Source: an uncultured Bacteroidales bacterium
GTDB lineage: Bacteria; Bacteroidota; Bacteroidia; Bacteroidales; UBA932
DNA: 64,000 nucleotides
Reading direction: 5' to 3'
NCBI GenBank assembly: GCA_945874155.1
Contig: CAMCFO010000012.1
Location: 1-64,000 of the forward strand
A program made the position numbers and the translations under genes. The notes under the pieces were generated by a model that saw only the letters and a program-made list of their open reading frames with translations, was not told where the DNA came from and searched no databases. Below, piece after piece: positions 62,685 through 64,000 of this stretch (positions are counted from its first letter, which is position 1; every line of letters starts with the position of its first letter).

Positions 62685-64000
62685 TTACCTTTTGCTGCGA
62701 CGCTGGCGCTTGGCCTGTTCTTCCCTCTGCGCCCTGAGCTGAGCCTCCTGCATCTTCTGAGCCTGCTCAAGTTTGAGCTGCCACTTGGACTTCTGGATTG
62801 GCTTGCCCTTGGACTCCTCGATTTTGGCCAGTATCTTTTCCGGTTTCACAACCCACTTCTTGATGACAAAGGTCTGGACCATTGTCAGGAGGTTTGAAAG
62901 CAGATAGTAGTATGACAGACCTGAAGAGAGGTTATTGCAGATGAAGAGCATCATAATAGGCATAAGCCAGACGCTCATAAACTTCATAGGAGCCATCTGA
63001 GGATCATTCGACATCTGGGACGAAGTCATCTTCGAGTACAGGAACATTGAAACCGCCATCAGAAGTGCGAACAGGGAAAGATGGTCACCGAACAGAGGGA
63101 TGTTGAATCCGAAATCCAGAACGGAATCATAGGCACTGAGGTCATCTGCCCAGAGGAAGGATTTCTGCCTCAACTCTATGGATGCCGGGAAGAAGCGGAA
63201 CATTGCCCAAAGTATAGGGAACTGGAGCAACATAGGCAGACACCCGCCCATAGGACTCACCCCTGCCCTCTTGTAGAGTTCCATAGTGGCCTGCTGCTTC
63301 TTCATCATATCCTCTTCCTTAGGATATTTCTCGTTAATCTTGTCGATTTCCGGCTTGAGAGCAGACATCTTTGCGGATGACATATAGGACTTGATGGTCA
63401 GCGGAGACACCACAATCTTGAGGAGTAGGGTCATCAGCAGGATCACAATTCCATAGTTGCTTATGAAGCGGCCGAGGAAATCGAAACAAGGTATGATGAA
63501 GAAACGGGAAATCCATCCCACAAGCCAGCCTCCGAGCGGAATTATCTTTTCATACTTGCGGTCGTAGGCTTTGAGCGTTTTGAAGTGGTTCGGACCGAAA
63601 TAGAAATCGAAAGGAATGGTGGTGCTTCCATTGATATTCAGAGGGGTACGCATCTTGGCGCTGCAGGCCATCAGGTTGTGGGATGCATCATCCTCTTCAT
63701 AGTAGTCAAGTGCAAGGTCTCCCGACTCAAAGCCCTGAGGTGCAGTGAGAATTGCGGAGAAGAACTGCTGCTGGAAAGCCACCCACTGGAAACCGGCCTC
63801 AAGACTTTTTGTGGCGCTCTTGCCGTTGCCTATATCCTCCGGAGACTTGTCTCCATCTATGTAATAGTCAATTCTGGAATACTGCTTTTCATTCTTGTAG
63901 CCCTTCTCGAGTCTCGGGATGTCGGCCTTCCAGCTCAGGTCCATAGAAGAGACCTTCCTCGGAATAATCTCATCCAGCCCCACGAAAGAGAGTTCGTTGC
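62685..64000 (-). CDS. yidC: Membrane protein insertase YidC, 5' end beyond the window
   Basis: The window holds the last 437 or so residues. The periplasmic domain is partial, followed by five membrane segments of the insertase core. RFISNYGIVILLMTLLLKIVVSPLTIKSY contains the conserved charged face, and the coiled tail is Lys/Arg-rich (AKRQRRSKR). The frame stays open to base 64000. Its stop is one base before the yggS ATG. Confidence 0.95.
   Translation of the reverse strand, partial: NELSFVGLDEIIPRKVSSMDLSWKADIPRLEKGYKNEKQYSRIDYYIDGDKSPEDIGNGKSATKSLEAGFQWVAFQQQFFSAILTAPQGFESGDLALDYYEEDDASHNLMACSAKMRTPLNINGSTTIPFDFYFGPNHFKTLKAYDRKYEKIIPLGGWLVGWISRFFIIPCFDFLGRFISNYGIVILLMTLLLKIVVSPLTIKSYMSSAKMSALKPEIDKINEKYPKEEDMMKKQQATMELYKRAGVSPMGGCLPMLLQFPILWAMFRFFPASIELRQKSFLWADDLSAYDSVLDFGFNIPLFGDHLSLFALLMAVSMFLYSKMTSSQMSNDPQMAPMKFMSVWLMPIMMLFICNNLSSGLSYYYLLSNLLTMVQTFVIKKWVVKPEKILAKIEESKGKPIQKSKWQLKLEQAQKMQEAQLRAQREEQAKRQRRSKR

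Overview
The window is ordinary chromosome of a Bacteroidota bacterium, most likely an uncultured gut- or rumen-type member of the Bacteroidales. The evidence is consistent: upstream regions carry the Bacteroidota promoter motif (TTTG about 20 bases before TAnnTTTG) and no clear Shine-Dalgarno signal. Family content is typical of the phylum (PUR-like DUF3276 protein, DUF5606, THUMP-like methyltransferase, long NusB, GSCFA protein, bacterial GH3, Wza/BY-kinase pair, 6S RNA after zapA). I saw no tRNA, rRNA, insertion sequence, phage gene, integrase or CRISPR array. I cannot name the genus.

Layout. 0-10 kb: a CobW metallochaperone with a His/Glu tract, a lipoprotein cysteine hydrolase, glutamate dehydrogenase followed by a large PEP/pyruvate-binding-domain protein, then an ABC exporter and an aminotransferase on the minus strand. 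9.4-13.6 kb: a capsule/exopolysaccharide export and control module (tyrosine phosphatase, BY-kinase, Wza) with a good promoter. 13.6-23.3 kb: one minus-strand run with phosphoglucomutase, lipoate ligase, GcvT, GcvH, split GcvPA/GcvPB, a dedicated dihydrolipoyl dehydrogenase and an NhaC antiporter, that is a complete glycine cleavage system with its own lipoylation and reoxidation enzymes. 23.3-29.5 kb: nusB-yajC-ybbR-DUF5606-rimO-lipoprotein-methyltransferase operon. 29.5-34.5 kb: PUR protein, DsbD, RNase Y, 6S RNA, ZapA and a ZapB-like coiled coil.

34.5-41 kb: a purine-nucleoside block (MTA/SAH-type deaminase and two tandem PNPs), an outer-membrane barrel protein, a GSCFA protein and Ffh, with a 49-bp direct repeat beside ffh. 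41-50 kb: a membrane-anchored AraC regulator, then a glnS-led operon (glnS, HAMP-type sensor without output domain, TrkH, RecD-like helicase, DPP IV-like peptidase). 50-64 kb: YicC, SemiSWEET, guaB (without CBS domains) overlapping guaA, GH3 and HAD pair, ferritin, acyltransferase, GH25 lysozyme, GAPDH, surE-lpxB and yggS-yidC, with yidC cut by the window edge.

The points most worth a second look are: (i) the deaminase-PNP-PNP cluster, whose second PNP has Asp where the first keeps the base-specificity Asn; (ii) the self-contained glycine cleavage locus with a split P-protein; (iii) the IMP dehydrogenase lacking its regulatory module; (iv) the two-pseudo-receiver PEP-binding protein behind gdhA; and (v) the BY-kinase tail made of eight Tyr-Gly repeats. 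None is a proven new system; the first and fourth are the best candidates for undescribed biology.
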